Below, in pieces: positions 17,566 to 25,905 of a stretch of 37,190 nucleotides of DNA (its first letter is position 1; every line of letters begins with the position of its first letter). Both the position numbers and the translations under genes were made by a program. The stretch is from Sideroxydans sp. (GTDB lineage Bacteria; Pseudomonadota; Gammaproteobacteria; Burkholderiales; Gallionellaceae): NCBI GenBank assembly GCA_024636935.1, contig JAGXGC010000001.1, positions 1 to 37,190 on the forward strand, written 5' to 3'. The notes beneath the pieces are model-generated. The model was not told the DNA's origin, searched no databases, and saw only the letters and a list, made by a program, of their open reading frames with translations.

Positions 17566-19650
17566 ATGAACGACTTCATCAATACACTCAAGGGATCACT
17601 GCTCAGTACCGGTATGCGCGGATTGGCTGGACCGTTACTGATCGTGATGATCCTGTCGATGATGGTGTTGCCGCTGCCGCCTATCCTGCTCGACATCCTG
17701 TTCACTTTCAATATCGCGCTGGCGATCATGGTGCTGCTGGTGGCGATGAACACCACCAAGCCTCTTGATTTTGCAGTGTTCCCCGCAGTGCTGCTGATAT
17801 CCACGCTGTTGCGTCTGTCGCTCAACGTCGCCTCCACTCGCGTGGTGCTGCTGGAAGGCCACACCGGTCCGGCTGCGGCAGGTAAGGTCATCGAATCATT
17901 CGGTCACTTCTTGGTCGGCGGCAACTACGCGGTCGGTCTGGTGGTGTTCATCATCTTGGTCATCATCAACTTCGTGGTCATCACCAAGGGTGCGGGCCGT
18001 ATCGCCGAGGTTGGTGCACGTTTCACCTTGGATGCGATGCCCGGCAAGCAGATGGCGATCGATGCCGATTTGAATGCAGGCCTGATCGGTGAGGATGCAG
18101 CTCGCAAACGCCGTGCCGAGATTTCGCAGGAAGCTGAGTTCTACGGAGCCATGGATGGTGCCTCCAAGTTCGTTCGCGGAGATGCCGTGGCCGGCATCAT
18201 GATCATGCTGATCAACGTGATCGGCGGTCTGGTGGTCGGTATGTTGCAACACGATCTGGACCTGGCGACCGCTTCCAAAAATTACACACTACTCACCATC
18301 GGTGACGGCCTAGTGGCACAGATCCCTGCACTGGTGATCTCCACTGCGGCCGGTATGGTGGTCAGTCGCGTCGCGTCTGACGAGAACATCGGTCAGCAAC
18401 TGAGCAAACAATTGGTCTCCAATCCGCATGTCATCGTGCTGACGGCTGCCATCATTGGCATGATGGGCATGATTCCCGGCATGCCGCATTTTGCATTCTT
18501 GATGCTGGCTGGTGCATTAGGCTGGTTCGCCTACTACTTGATGCAGAAGAGCAAGCGAGCAGAAGTACAGGAACAAACGGTGGATACGCAGGAAGTCGTT
18601 ATCCCAGAAGCGGCTGAAGCGAGCTGGGAAGATGTTTCGCAGGTGGATGTGCTGGGACTGGAAGTGGGTTACCGCCTGATCGCGCTGGTGGACAAGACGC
18701 AAGATGGTGATCTGCTGCGTCGTATCAAAGGCATTCGCAAGAAATTCACACAGGACATGGGCTTCCTGCCACCACCGGTGCATATCCGTGACAACCTCGA
18801 TCTATCACCTAATAGTTATCGCATCACACTCAAAGGTGCTGAAATCGGTAGCGGCGAGGCTTATGCACAGCAATTGCTGGCGATCAATCCCGGTAATGTG
18901 AGCGGCATGCTGCCAGGCACCCCGACCAAGGATCCTGCATTCGGCCTGCCTGCGATCTGGATCGAGCAGAACCTGCGCGATCAAGCACAAGCCATGGGCT
19001 ACACCGTGGTGGATGCCGGCACTGTGGTGGCGACACATATGAGCCATTTGATTCAGACCTACGCCGCCGAATTGCTGGGCCGTCAGGAACTGCAACAACT
19101 GTTGGATCATCTGGGCAAGCTTGCACCCAAGTTGACCGAAGACCTGATCCCCAACCTGCTGCCTTTCACCACAGTGCAGAAGGTATTGCAGAACCTGCTC
19201 GATGAAGGCATGCACATCCGTGATATGCGCACCATCCTCGAGACACTGGCCGAGCATGCACCGAGATCGCAGGACGCTACCGTGCTTACTTCGCTGGTGC
19301 GCGTGGGACTGGGTGCCGCCATCGTTCAGCAGTTCTATCCATCGTCGCAGGAATTGCAGGTCATCGGTATGGACAAGGAACTCGAATACGTACTCGGTCA
19401 GGCATTGCAGGCAGGCGGTTCTGCCATCGAGCCGGGGCTCGCAAACACGCTGTTGAACGAAGCGCGTGCCGCCACCGAAGCGCAAGAGCGTTTGGGCCTG
19501 CCCACTGTTTTGCTGGTTCCCGGCGGCCTGCGTGATCTGTTGTCTCGTTTCCTGAAACGCGCAGTACCGCAACTCAAAGTGATTTCCCAAGAAGAAGTGC
19601 CCGGATTCAAAACGATCCGGGTAACAGCCATGGTAGGAGGTAGAGCATGA
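17566..19650 (+). CDS. flhA: Flagellar export gate protein FlhA
   Basis: FlhA forms the nonameric ring and proton-driven gate of flagellar protein export. The 694-residue length is typical. The N-terminal half has about eight membrane helices (residues 15-330) with the conserved cytoplasmic loop containing GARFTLDAMPGKQMAIDADLNAGLI-type sequence around residues 145-170. The C-terminal cytoplasmic domain (about 350-694) binds export chaperones. The 3' end overlaps flhF by four bases (ATGA) and contains the GGAGG ribosome site for flhF. A weak promoter-like TTTGAT...GATAAT lies in the gap upstream, but its spacing is poor. Confidence 0.96.
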   Translation: MNDFINTLKGSLLSTGMRGLAGPLLIVMILSMMVLPLPPILLDILFTFNIALAIMVLLVAMNTTKPLDFAVFPAVLLISTLLRLSLNVASTRVVLLEGHTGPAAAGKVIESFGHFLVGGNYAVGLVVFIILVIINFVVITKGAGRIAEVGARFTLDAMPGKQMAIDADLNAGLIGEDAARKRRAEISQEAEFYGAMDGASKFVRGDAVAGIMIMLINVIGGLVVGMLQHDLDLATASKNYTLLTIGDGLVAQIPALVISTAAGMVVSRVASDENIGQQLSKQLVSNPHVIVLTAAIIGMMGMIPGMPHFAFLMLAGALGWFAYYLMQKSKRAEVQEQTVDTQEVVIPEAAEASWEDVSQVDVLGLEVGYRLIALVDKTQDGDLLRRIKGIRKKFTQDMGFLPPPVHIRDNLDLSPNSYRITLKGAEIGSGEAYAQQLLAINPGNVSGMLPGTPTKDPAFGLPAIWIEQNLRDQAQAMGYTVVDAGTVVATHMSHLIQTYAAELLGRQELQQLLDHLGKLAPKLTEDLIPNLLPFTTVQKVLQNLLDEGMHIRDMRTILETLAEHAPRSQDATVLTSLVRVGLGAAIVQQFYPSSQELQVIGMDKELEYVLGQALQAGGSAIEPGLANTLLNEARAATEAQERLGLPTVLLVPGGLRDLLSRFLKRAVPQLKVISQEEVPGFKTIRVTAMVGGRA

Positions 19651-20936
19651 ACGCAAGAAAATTCATCGCAGGTAGCTCACGCGAGGCCCTGAAACTGGTG
19701 CGCATCGAACTGGGTACAGATGCAGTCATCCTGTCCAACCGCAAGGTGGCTGAGGGTGTGGAGATCGTCGCCATCCCGGGTAGCGAGTTGGCTAACTTGA
19801 ACGAAACGCGCGTGGTTGAATCCCGCCCCTCATCCAAATCACGTGTCGAACAACGCATCGAGTCGCGCCCCGGTCTGTCCCTGCGGGCGCAGAACCAAGC
19901 CTCTACGTTAGGCGCGAAAATGATCGAGGCGGAAGCTCAACGTGTTGAGACACCTATAGCGCCGGTGGCAGCAAAACCGGTCGAAGAGCCTGCCGAGCAG
20001 CAGCGCATGCTGAGCGAACTTAAAGTCATGCACAAGCAGATGCAGGAACAGATGGCCACGCTGACCTGGGGCAATATCCAGCAGCAAGACCCGAAACGTT
20101 CTGGTCTGATGCGCGACATGGTCAACGTCGGCTTCAGTCCAGCGCTGTCGCGTCGCTTGCTGGATAAGATGCCAGCCAATGCCGACCTGGGCTGGGTCAA
20201 GCGCATCCTCGCACACAATCTGCGTGTAGCCGGTGTACAGGACGATGTGGTGACGCGCGGCGGTGTATATGCGCTGGTTGGTCCTACCGGCGTGGGCAAG
20301 ACCACCACCACGGCCAAGTTGGCCGCACGTGCCGTGGTGCGCTACGGTGCAGACAAGGTGGCACTGGTCACCACTGATAGCTACCGTGTTGGCGCATTCG
20401 AGCAATTGCGTATCTACGCCAAGATCCTCGGTGTGAGCGTGCATGCCGTGCGCGATGCCAACGACCTGAAGCTGACCTTGTCCGGCTTGAAGCATAAGCA
20501 TCTGGTGCTGATCGACACCATGGGTGTGGGGCAACGCGATAGTCGCGTAGCGGAGCAGAATCGCATGTTCGACGAAGCCGGCATCGGCCGCCTGTTGCTG
20601 CTGAACGCTACCAGCGCCGGCGGTACATTGGATGACGTGGTGAAGATGTATGGTGGTCCCGGTGTGATCGGTTGCATCCCGACTAAGCTGGATGAGGCAG
20701 TCACGTTGGGTACGGTGCTCGATGTGGTGGCGCGACACAAACTGAATATGCATTACATCGCCAGCGGTCAGCGCGTGCCGGAAGATCTGCACGAAGTGAA
20801 GCTCGACTATCTGCTACATCGCACTTTCAAGGATGTCGGCAAGGCATCGAGTTTCGCCATGCCGGAGATGGATTTCCCAGCCTTTATGGCTGGACTGACC
20901 AGCAGCGTAGCTGCGGGGGGGGAATATGCGCACTGA
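19647..20936 (+). CDS. flhF: SRP-type GTPase FlhF, flagellar placement
   Basis: FlhF is a signal-recognition-type GTPase that sets the site and number of (usually polar) flagella. The 429-residue protein has the N-terminal B domain (MNARKFIAGSSREALKLVR), a linker, an N domain (about 150-205) and a G domain with P-loop GPTGVGKT (212-219), TTDSYRVGAFEQL (about 242-254) and a DTMG motif (290-293), where most relatives have DTAG. It overlaps flhA by four bases and flhG by eleven. A run of eight G at 20915-20922 near its end doubles as the flhG ribosome site. Confidence 0.95.
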   Translation: MNARKFIAGSSREALKLVRIELGTDAVILSNRKVAEGVEIVAIPGSELANLNETRVVESRPSSKSRVEQRIESRPGLSLRAQNQASTLGAKMIEAEAQRVETPIAPVAAKPVEEPAEQQRMLSELKVMHKQMQEQMATLTWGNIQQQDPKRSGLMRDMVNVGFSPALSRRLLDKMPANADLGWVKRILAHNLRVAGVQDDVVTRGGVYALVGPTGVGKTTTTAKLAARAVVRYGADKVALVTTDSYRVGAFEQLRIYAKILGVSVHAVRDANDLKLTLSGLKHKHLVLIDTMGVGQRDSRVAEQNRMFDEAGIGRLLLLNATSAGGTLDDVVKMYGGPGVIGCIPTKLDEAVTLGTVLDVVARHKLNMHYIASGQRVPEDLHEVKLDYLLHRTFKDVGKASSFAMPEMDFPAFMAGLTSSVAAGGEYAH

Positions 20937-21849
20937 TAGCCAAACCTTCGGCTTCGGCGATCAAGCCGCCGGTCTACGCAAGCTGCTGGCACGCGGCAAT
21001 GCTCAGGTGATCACCGTATTGGGCGCGCGTGACGGACTGGGTGCCACCAGCATTGTCACCAATCTGGCGGCGGTGTTTGCGCATGCTGGCAAGGATGTAT
21101 TAGTGCTGGACGAAAATCTGTCCCATGACAACGTGGCCAACACGCTCGCGCTGCGGCCGCGTTATGACCTGCTGCATGCCGCACGCGGCGACAAGAACTG
21201 GCAGGACGTGCTGTTGCAGGGCATGGCCGGTCCCGGTGTGTTGCCGGTGGCGCGTGCGATGCAATCACTGCCAAAGATGGATGAGACCGAGCGGGAGCGC
21301 TTGCTGGAATCACTTTTGGGTGCGGCGGTCGGGCGCGATGTGGTGCTGGTGGATGCGGCACGTGAAGGCAATTCGGTATGTGCAAGCCTGTCCGGCGATG
21401 AGCCCCTGTTGTTGGTGCTGAACGCGACTGCCACTGGCATCACAGAAAGCTACGCGTTATTGAAACAGATGGCGGTTCATAATGGTCGCCAAGCCTTCCA
21501 TATCGTGGTCAATCGCGTCGGTAGCGAACGCGAGGCGATGTCAGTGTTCGACAACATAGAAAAGGTCGCGCGTCATCATTTGCAAGTAAGTCTGTCGTAT
21601 CTGGGCTATATTCCGGTTGATGAAAAGCTGAAACGTGCGACACAATTGTGCCGTCCGGTCGTGGAGGCGTTTCCGTCGGCAGCATCGTCAATGGCGATGC
21701 GCGAAATTGCTCAGGGACTGTTGCGCGCACCAACTGCAAGTGAGCACGTGCAGGATCGATTGAGCAGTGTCATGCAAAGACTGATGAGGATGTCACAGCC
21801 GCGTGCGCACCATGGGGTGCATGCAGGCGGCATGGCAGCGCTGACATGA
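20926..21849 (+). CDS. flhG: MinD-like flagellar number regulator FlhG with degenerate Walker A
   Basis: FlhG (FleN/YlxH) is a MinD-family ATPase that stimulates the FlhF GTPase and limits flagellar number. The 307-residue protein keeps the N-terminal FlhF-activating helix with DQAAGLR (12-18), the VITV strand, NLAAVFAHAGKDVLVLDENL and VVLVDAA. The deviant Walker A, normally KGGVGKT, reads RDGLGAT (35-41), so both signature lysines are missing. The rest of the fold looks intact and there is no frameshift. ATP hydrolysis may be lost or altered. The gene overlaps flhF by 11 bases and abuts fliA. Confidence 0.92.
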   Translation: MRTDSQTFGFGDQAAGLRKLLARGNAQVITVLGARDGLGATSIVTNLAAVFAHAGKDVLVLDENLSHDNVANTLALRPRYDLLHAARGDKNWQDVLLQGMAGPGVLPVARAMQSLPKMDETERERLLESLLGAAVGRDVVLVDAAREGNSVCASLSGDEPLLLVLNATATGITESYALLKQMAVHNGRQAFHIVVNRVGSEREAMSVFDNIEKVARHHLQVSLSYLGYIPVDEKLKRATQLCRPVVEAFPSAASSMAMREIAQGLLRAPTASEHVQDRLSSVMQRLMRMSQPRAHHGVHAGGMAALT

Positions 21850-21926
21850 GTCCCGTCGCGGTCGCTGAGGCGCCGGTAGCGCGCCAGGCAAAGTCCACCG
21901 CAGGCAAGATTGGAAGAATAAAGAAA

Positions 21927-22637
21927 ATGTATACGCCCTATGGACTGAACGATAAGAACCAATGCCTGCAGGAACATGCGGCATTGGTGAAGCGTATCGC
22001 TCACCATATGATGTTAAAACTGCCGGGCAGTGTGGATGTTGACGACCTGATCCAGGCCGGCATGATCGGTCTGCTGGATGCCGCTAGTCGCTATGATGAA
22101 CTGCGCGGCGCACAGTTCGAGACCTATGCTGCGCAGCGCATCCGTGGCGCTATGTTGGATGAATTGCGCGGGGCCGACTGGTTGCCGCGCAGTATGCGCC
22201 GCGACACGCGCCGTATCGAGACCGCCATCAGCAAGTTACAGCAAAAGCTGGGCCGTGCACCGACCGAAACCGAGATTGCCAAAGAGATGTCAGTCAGCCT
22301 GACCGAGTATCAGCAATTGTTGCAGGAAGCACGCGGTGCGCAACTGGTCTATTACGAAGACTTTCACAACGAAGACGATGAGAGTTTCTTCGATCGCCAT
22401 GACTACAGTACCGAGGCTAATCCGCTCGAACTATTGCAGGATGAACGCTTCCGTGGAGCCTTGATACAGGCAATAGAACGTCTGCCGGAGCGAGAGCGAT
22501 TGTTGATGGGTATGCATTACGAACAGGAGATGAACTTGCGCGAGATTGGTGAAGTAATGGGAGTGTCGGAATCCCGCGTGTGCCAATTGCATAGTCAGGC
22601 CGTGGCGCGTTTGCGCACCTCATTGCGGGGACATTGA
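21927..22637 (+). CDS. fliA: Flagellar sigma factor FliA (sigma-28)
   Basis: FliA directs transcription of late flagellar and chemotaxis genes. From the ATG at 21927 the product is 236 residues, the usual length, and begins MYTPYGLNDK, matching the family N-terminus; GGAAGA lies upstream. The frame extends back to an ATG at 21846 that overlaps the flhG stop (ATGA), which would add 27 residues not typical of FliA, so both starts are possible. Regions seen: sigma-2 (DDLIQAGMIGLLDAASRY and the TYAAQRIRGAMLDELR stretch), sigma-3, and sigma-4 with LPERERLL and NLREIGEVMGVSESRVCQL. The last base is shared with motC. Confidence 0.95.
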   Translation: MYTPYGLNDKNQCLQEHAALVKRIAHHMMLKLPGSVDVDDLIQAGMIGLLDAASRYDELRGAQFETYAAQRIRGAMLDELRGADWLPRSMRRDTRRIETAISKLQQKLGRAPTETEIAKEMSVSLTEYQQLLQEARGAQLVYYEDFHNEDDESFFDRHDYSTEANPLELLQDERFRGALIQAIERLPERERLLMGMHYEQEMNLREIGEVMGVSESRVCQLHSQAVARLRTSLRGH

Positions 22638-23377
22638 TGGACATACTCACCCTGTTTGGACTGGTCATTGCCGTCGCAGGTATCTTGGGTGGCCAGTTTC
22701 TCGAAGGCGGTGAGATCAGTGTGCTGCTGCAAACTGCGGCCTTCCTTATCGTGTTTGGCGGTACCTTGGGCGCAGTGATGGTGCATCATCCGATGAATGT
22801 TTTCGTTGCTGGTCTTAAGATGGCAAAGTGGGTGTTAGTCACTCCCAAGAACGATGCACAGCAGCTGGTCTATCGACTCACAGCTTGGGGCAATGCATCT
22901 CGCAAGGACGGTATTCTTTCCCTTGAGAGCCAGATCAAGACGGTGAACGATCCCTTCGTACAGAAGGGATTGCAACTGCTGGTGGATGGCCACAGTGCAG
23001 AAAAGGTGCGCGAAGTACTGGAAATAGACCTCAATACTTACGAGACACTGCGCTGGCAAAGCGCACGCGTGTGGGATGCTGCGGCAGGATATTCCCCGAC
23101 CATTGGCATCTTGGGCGCGGTGCTGGGACTGGTGCACGTGATGCAAAGTCTCGGTGAGCCGGCAAAACTGGGTGCAGGTATCGCGGTTGCCTTCATCGCC
23201 ACCATCTACGGTGTAGGCTTTGCCAATCTGGTTTTCCTGCCCATTTCGGGCAAACTCAAGATCCTTATCCAACGCGATGTGACCACACGCGAGATGGTGA
23301 TCGACGGTCTGTGCATGATCGCCAATGCTGAGAATCCGCATTACATAGAGAACAAGCTCAAAGGTTACCTCGGTTGA
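22637..23377 (+). CDS. motC: Second stator MotA-family protein (MotC)
   Basis: This 246-residue protein belongs to the MotA/PomA family, with four membrane helices (about 3-21, 31-48, 145-165, 177-200) and the channel motif SPTIGILGAVLGLVHVM. It is shorter and clearly different from the first MotA. The ATG at 22637 overlaps the fliA stop by one base (TGATG). The order fliA...motC-motD recalls the Pseudomonas second stator. Whether this pair conducts protons or sodium cannot be told from the sequence. Confidence 0.92.
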   Translation: MDILTLFGLVIAVAGILGGQFLEGGEISVLLQTAAFLIVFGGTLGAVMVHHPMNVFVAGLKMAKWVLVTPKNDAQQLVYRLTAWGNASRKDGILSLESQIKTVNDPFVQKGLQLLVDGHSAEKVREVLEIDLNTYETLRWQSARVWDAAAGYSPTIGILGAVLGLVHVMQSLGEPAKLGAGIAVAFIATIYGVGFANLVFLPISGKLKILIQRDVTTREMVIDGLCMIANAENPHYIENKLKGYLG

Positions 23378-23378
23378 T

Positions 23379-24143
23379 ATGGCACGCCGGACTAAAAGAC
23401 AAGGGCCGGACAATCACGAGCGCTGGATGGTCTCCTATGCCGACTTTATCACCCTGTTGTTTGCATTCTTTGTCGTGATGTACGGTATCTCCTCAGTCAA
23501 TGAGGGCAAGTACAAGGTGTTTAGTGTGTCAATGAACCAAGCTTTTGGCACCAATGCTGGTACTGGAGATCAAGGCACCGGTCTTAGCGAAGAGGAGATT
23601 TACTTCAAGGCTTTGATCGAACGCCGCAATGCGCGTCTAGCCGAAAAATACATCAAACAGCAGGAACGCATGAAACGGTTGAGCGAGGCGCTCAATAGCA
23701 AGCTGGCGAGCTTCGTCAACAAGGGGGCGATGAGCGTTACCCAAACTGAGCGTGGCGTTACGTTGGATATCAACGCCAGTATGCTGTTCCTGCCAGGAGA
23801 TGCCGCATTGCAAGCGGTGGCGGTGGGGACTTTAACGGATGTCGCCAAGATATTGGCGGCTGAAGATATGCCGGTGGAGGTCGAGGGCTATACCGATAAT
23901 CTGCCTATCGCGACCGTGCAGTTTCCTTCCAATTGGGAGTTGTCTTCCGCGCGTGCCAGCAGTGTGGTGCGTCTGTTCGTCGAGCAAGGTTTGTCTCCGG
24001 AACGTCTCAAGGCCATCGGCCATGCCGACAATGATCCGGTCGCTTCCAACGGCACTTCCGAGGGCCGTGCCCGCAACCGCCGTGTGACAGTAACCGTGCT
24101 CGCACCCCCACCCGAGGCGGCGGTTTCAACCAGCGCTAACTGA
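23379..24143 (+). CDS. motD: Second stator MotB-family protein (MotD)
   Basis: This 254-residue partner of the preceding gene has a short basic N-terminus, one membrane helix (about 18-37) with the ion-binding aspartate D22 in SYADFITLLFAFF, and a C-terminal OmpA-like peptidoglycan-binding domain (about 125-240) with VEGYTDNLPI and NWELSSARA. The start codon follows the motC stop by one base. The last 18 bases overlap the 3' end of the convergent lipB gene, so transcripts from the two strands are complementary there. Confidence 0.93.
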   Translation: MARRTKRQGPDNHERWMVSYADFITLLFAFFVVMYGISSVNEGKYKVFSVSMNQAFGTNAGTGDQGTGLSEEEIYFKALIERRNARLAEKYIKQQERMKRLSEALNSKLASFVNKGAMSVTQTERGVTLDINASMLFLPGDAALQAVAVGTLTDVAKILAAEDMPVEVEGYTDNLPIATVQFPSNWELSSARASSVVRLFVEQGLSPERLKAIGHADNDPVASNGTSEGRARNRRVTVTVLAPPPEAAVSTSAN

Positions 24144-24779
24144 GTCCTGCGTCTTTGTGAGCAGATGGTGCTGTAAGCCGTGCACAAGATTCTGCGTCAA
24201 CTCCGCTTGCAACTCTTCAAGCTCCGGTGAGATACCCAGTTCCAGGCATTGCGTGACGCGCAGGCCCTGATAGCCACATGGGTTGATATTGTTGAACGGC
24301 GTCAGGTCCATGTCTACATTGAACGACAGGCCGTGGTAGCAACAACTGTTCTTGATCTTCAGACCCAGCGCGGCAATCTTGGCATTGTTCACATACACAC
24401 CGGGCGCATCGGTCCTTCCTTCCGCCTTGACGCCATGTTCAGCCAGCAGATCGATCACCGCCTGCTCGATCAGTCGCACCAGATCGCGCACATTGATCTT
24501 CCAGCGCCGCAGGTCGAGCAATAGGTAGATCACGATCTGACCGGGACCGTGGTAGGTGATTTGTCCGCCACGATCTATCTTTACGACAGGGATCGATGTC
24601 GGGTTCAGCAAGTGTTCAGGTTGGCCTGCTTGCCCCTGCGTATAAGTCGGTGGATGTTGTACCAGCCATATCTCATCCACGGTTTCTATGCTGCGTTCCT
24701 TGGTGAAGCGCTGCATGGCACGCCAGGTTGGCTCGTAGTCGACCAGACCCATAGCGCGGATGTGAAAGGGGGGCGTCAT
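24126..24779 (-). CDS. lipB: Octanoyl-[ACP]:protein octanoyltransferase LipB
   Basis: LipB moves octanoyl from acyl carrier protein to lipoyl domains, the first step of lipoate assembly. The 217-residue protein has RGGQITYHGPGQ (70-81), the catalytic K134 in AKIAALG and the catalytic C168 in NPCGYQGL. Its start overlaps the ybeD stop (ATGA). lipA, the usual next gene, is not downstream; instead the gene ends inside motD on the other strand. Confidence 0.96.
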   Translation of the reverse strand: MTPPFHIRAMGLVDYEPTWRAMQRFTKERSIETVDEIWLVQHPPTYTQGQAGQPEHLLNPTSIPVVKIDRGGQITYHGPGQIVIYLLLDLRRWKINVRDLVRLIEQAVIDLLAEHGVKAEGRTDAPGVYVNNAKIAALGLKIKNSCCYHGLSFNVDMDLTPFNNINPCGYQGLRVTQCLELGISPELEELQAELTQNLVHGLQHHLLTKTQDSVSAG

Positions 24780-25045
24780 AGCACCATCTTCACCATCGGG
24801 TGCGCGCTGAGTACACGATAGATATCATCGAGCTGTTCGCGCGAGATGACGTGCACAGTGCAAGTCAGGCTCAGATATTTCGCACCGCTACTTGTACGCA
24901 TCTCGATATTTGATGCGTTGAAATCCGGTGCGTGTATCTGCACGGCCTCCGCTACCGCTTCCGCGAAGTCTTGTTGTGCGATGCCGAACACTTTGATGGG
25001 GAAGTCACAGGGAAAGTCGATCAGGGAGTCTTTGGGCTCGATCAT
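24776..25045 (-). CDS. ybeD: YbeD family protein (DUF493)
   Basis: This 89-residue protein has the compact ACT-like ferredoxin fold pattern of YbeD: DFPCDFPIKVFG at the N-terminus, QIHAPDF in the middle and the terminal VKMVL. The ATG at 25045 overlaps the dat stop (ATGA), and its own stop overlaps lipB, so the three are translationally coupled. A GTG two codons earlier is a less likely start. Family members lie next to lipB in many proteobacteria, which suggests a link to lipoate metabolism, but the function is unknown. Confidence 0.9.
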   Translation of the reverse strand: MIEPKDSLIDFPCDFPIKVFGIAQQDFAEAVAEAVQIHAPDFNASNIEMRTSSGAKYLSLTCTVHVISREQLDDIYRVLSAHPMVKMVL

Positions 25046-25896
25046 TTGCACATAATTTCCTTTTTGAATGTTTGGTATAGCGGGTACAGGCGCGCGAACA
25101 TCGCTCCGGGTTCTCCACTTCCGATAGATCGTCCGTCCAGCGAGGTGATGGGCATCACTTCGCGGGTGGAGGAAGTGAGGATCAGTTCGTCCGCGCTGAA
25201 TAATTCCTCTTTCATGATCTTGCGTATCTCGGTCTTAATGCCGTGGGCGGCTGCAAGCTCGAGGATCACGTCGTAGGTGATGCCGGGTAGCATCAGATGG
25301 TCCTTCGGTGGCGCCAGCAGTGCACCGTTTTTCACTACGAATATATTGCTGGCAGAGCCTTCTGTCATAAAGCTGTCATCACGGATCAGGATTGCTTCGC
25401 CGCAGCCCGCATCGACCGATGCTTGCCGCATCAATACGTTGGGCAGTAGCGAGATGGATTTGATGTCGCAACGCAGCCAACGGTTGTCTGCCACTGTGAT
25501 GCATGCAACACCGCTAGCAATCGCTTCAGCCGGAGGATGTGTCAGCGGGCTGCTCATCACGAACACCGTGGGCGGCACGGGCGGATTGGGAAAGGGGTGG
25601 TCGCGCTTGGCAACGCCGCGCGTGATGTGCAGGTAGAGGTATTGGTCGTCCAGCGGCAGTTGCGAGATCAGCTCATCCAGAATGGCTTCCCATTCTTCCA
25701 CGCTATGCGGGTTTGGCAGGCGGATACCGTCCAGACTGTGTTGCAGACGTTGCAGGTGATTGCGCATGCGGAATGCATTCCGCGCATATACCGGGATGAC
25801 TTCATACACACCGTCGCCGAATAGAAAGCCGCGATCCAGCACAGATACGCTGGCTTCTTCGATGGGCATGAATGCCCCGTTCAGATAGACAATCAT
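25042..25896 (-). CDS. dat: D-amino acid (D-alanine) aminotransferase, fold type IV
   Basis: This is a PLP enzyme of the branched-chain/D-amino acid aminotransferase family, 284 residues, probably interconverting D-alanine and D-glutamate with their keto acids for peptidoglycan supply. Motifs: FLFGDGVYEVIPVY (24-37), the PLP lysine K146 in CDIKSISLL, and the MTEGSASNIF cofactor-phosphate segment (177-186). AGGAGA precedes the ATG. It lies 9 bases after dacC, a D-alanyl-D-alanine carboxypeptidase gene, so released D-alanine could be its substrate. Aminodeoxychorismate lyase or branched-chain activity cannot be strictly excluded. Confidence 0.88.
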   Translation of the reverse strand: MIVYLNGAFMPIEEASVSVLDRGFLFGDGVYEVIPVYARNAFRMRNHLQRLQHSLDGIRLPNPHSVEEWEAILDELISQLPLDDQYLYLHITRGVAKRDHPFPNPPVPPTVFVMSSPLTHPPAEAIASGVACITVADNRWLRCDIKSISLLPNVLMRQASVDAGCGEAILIRDDSFMTEGSASNIFVVKNGALLAPPKDHLMLPGITYDVILELAAAHGIKTEIRKIMKEELFSADELILTSSTREVMPITSLDGRSIGSGEPGAMFARLYPLYQTFKKEIMCK

Positions 25897-25905
25897 CGGT
25901 GTCTC

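Noticed and set aside
20915-20922. Run of eight G at the flhF end as a slippage site
   Set aside because: It most simply serves as the flhG ribosome site; both frames continue normally.
24126-24143. Frame error causing the motD/lipB overlap
   Set aside because: Both proteins end with normal family-like tails; an 18-base convergent overlap is plausible.
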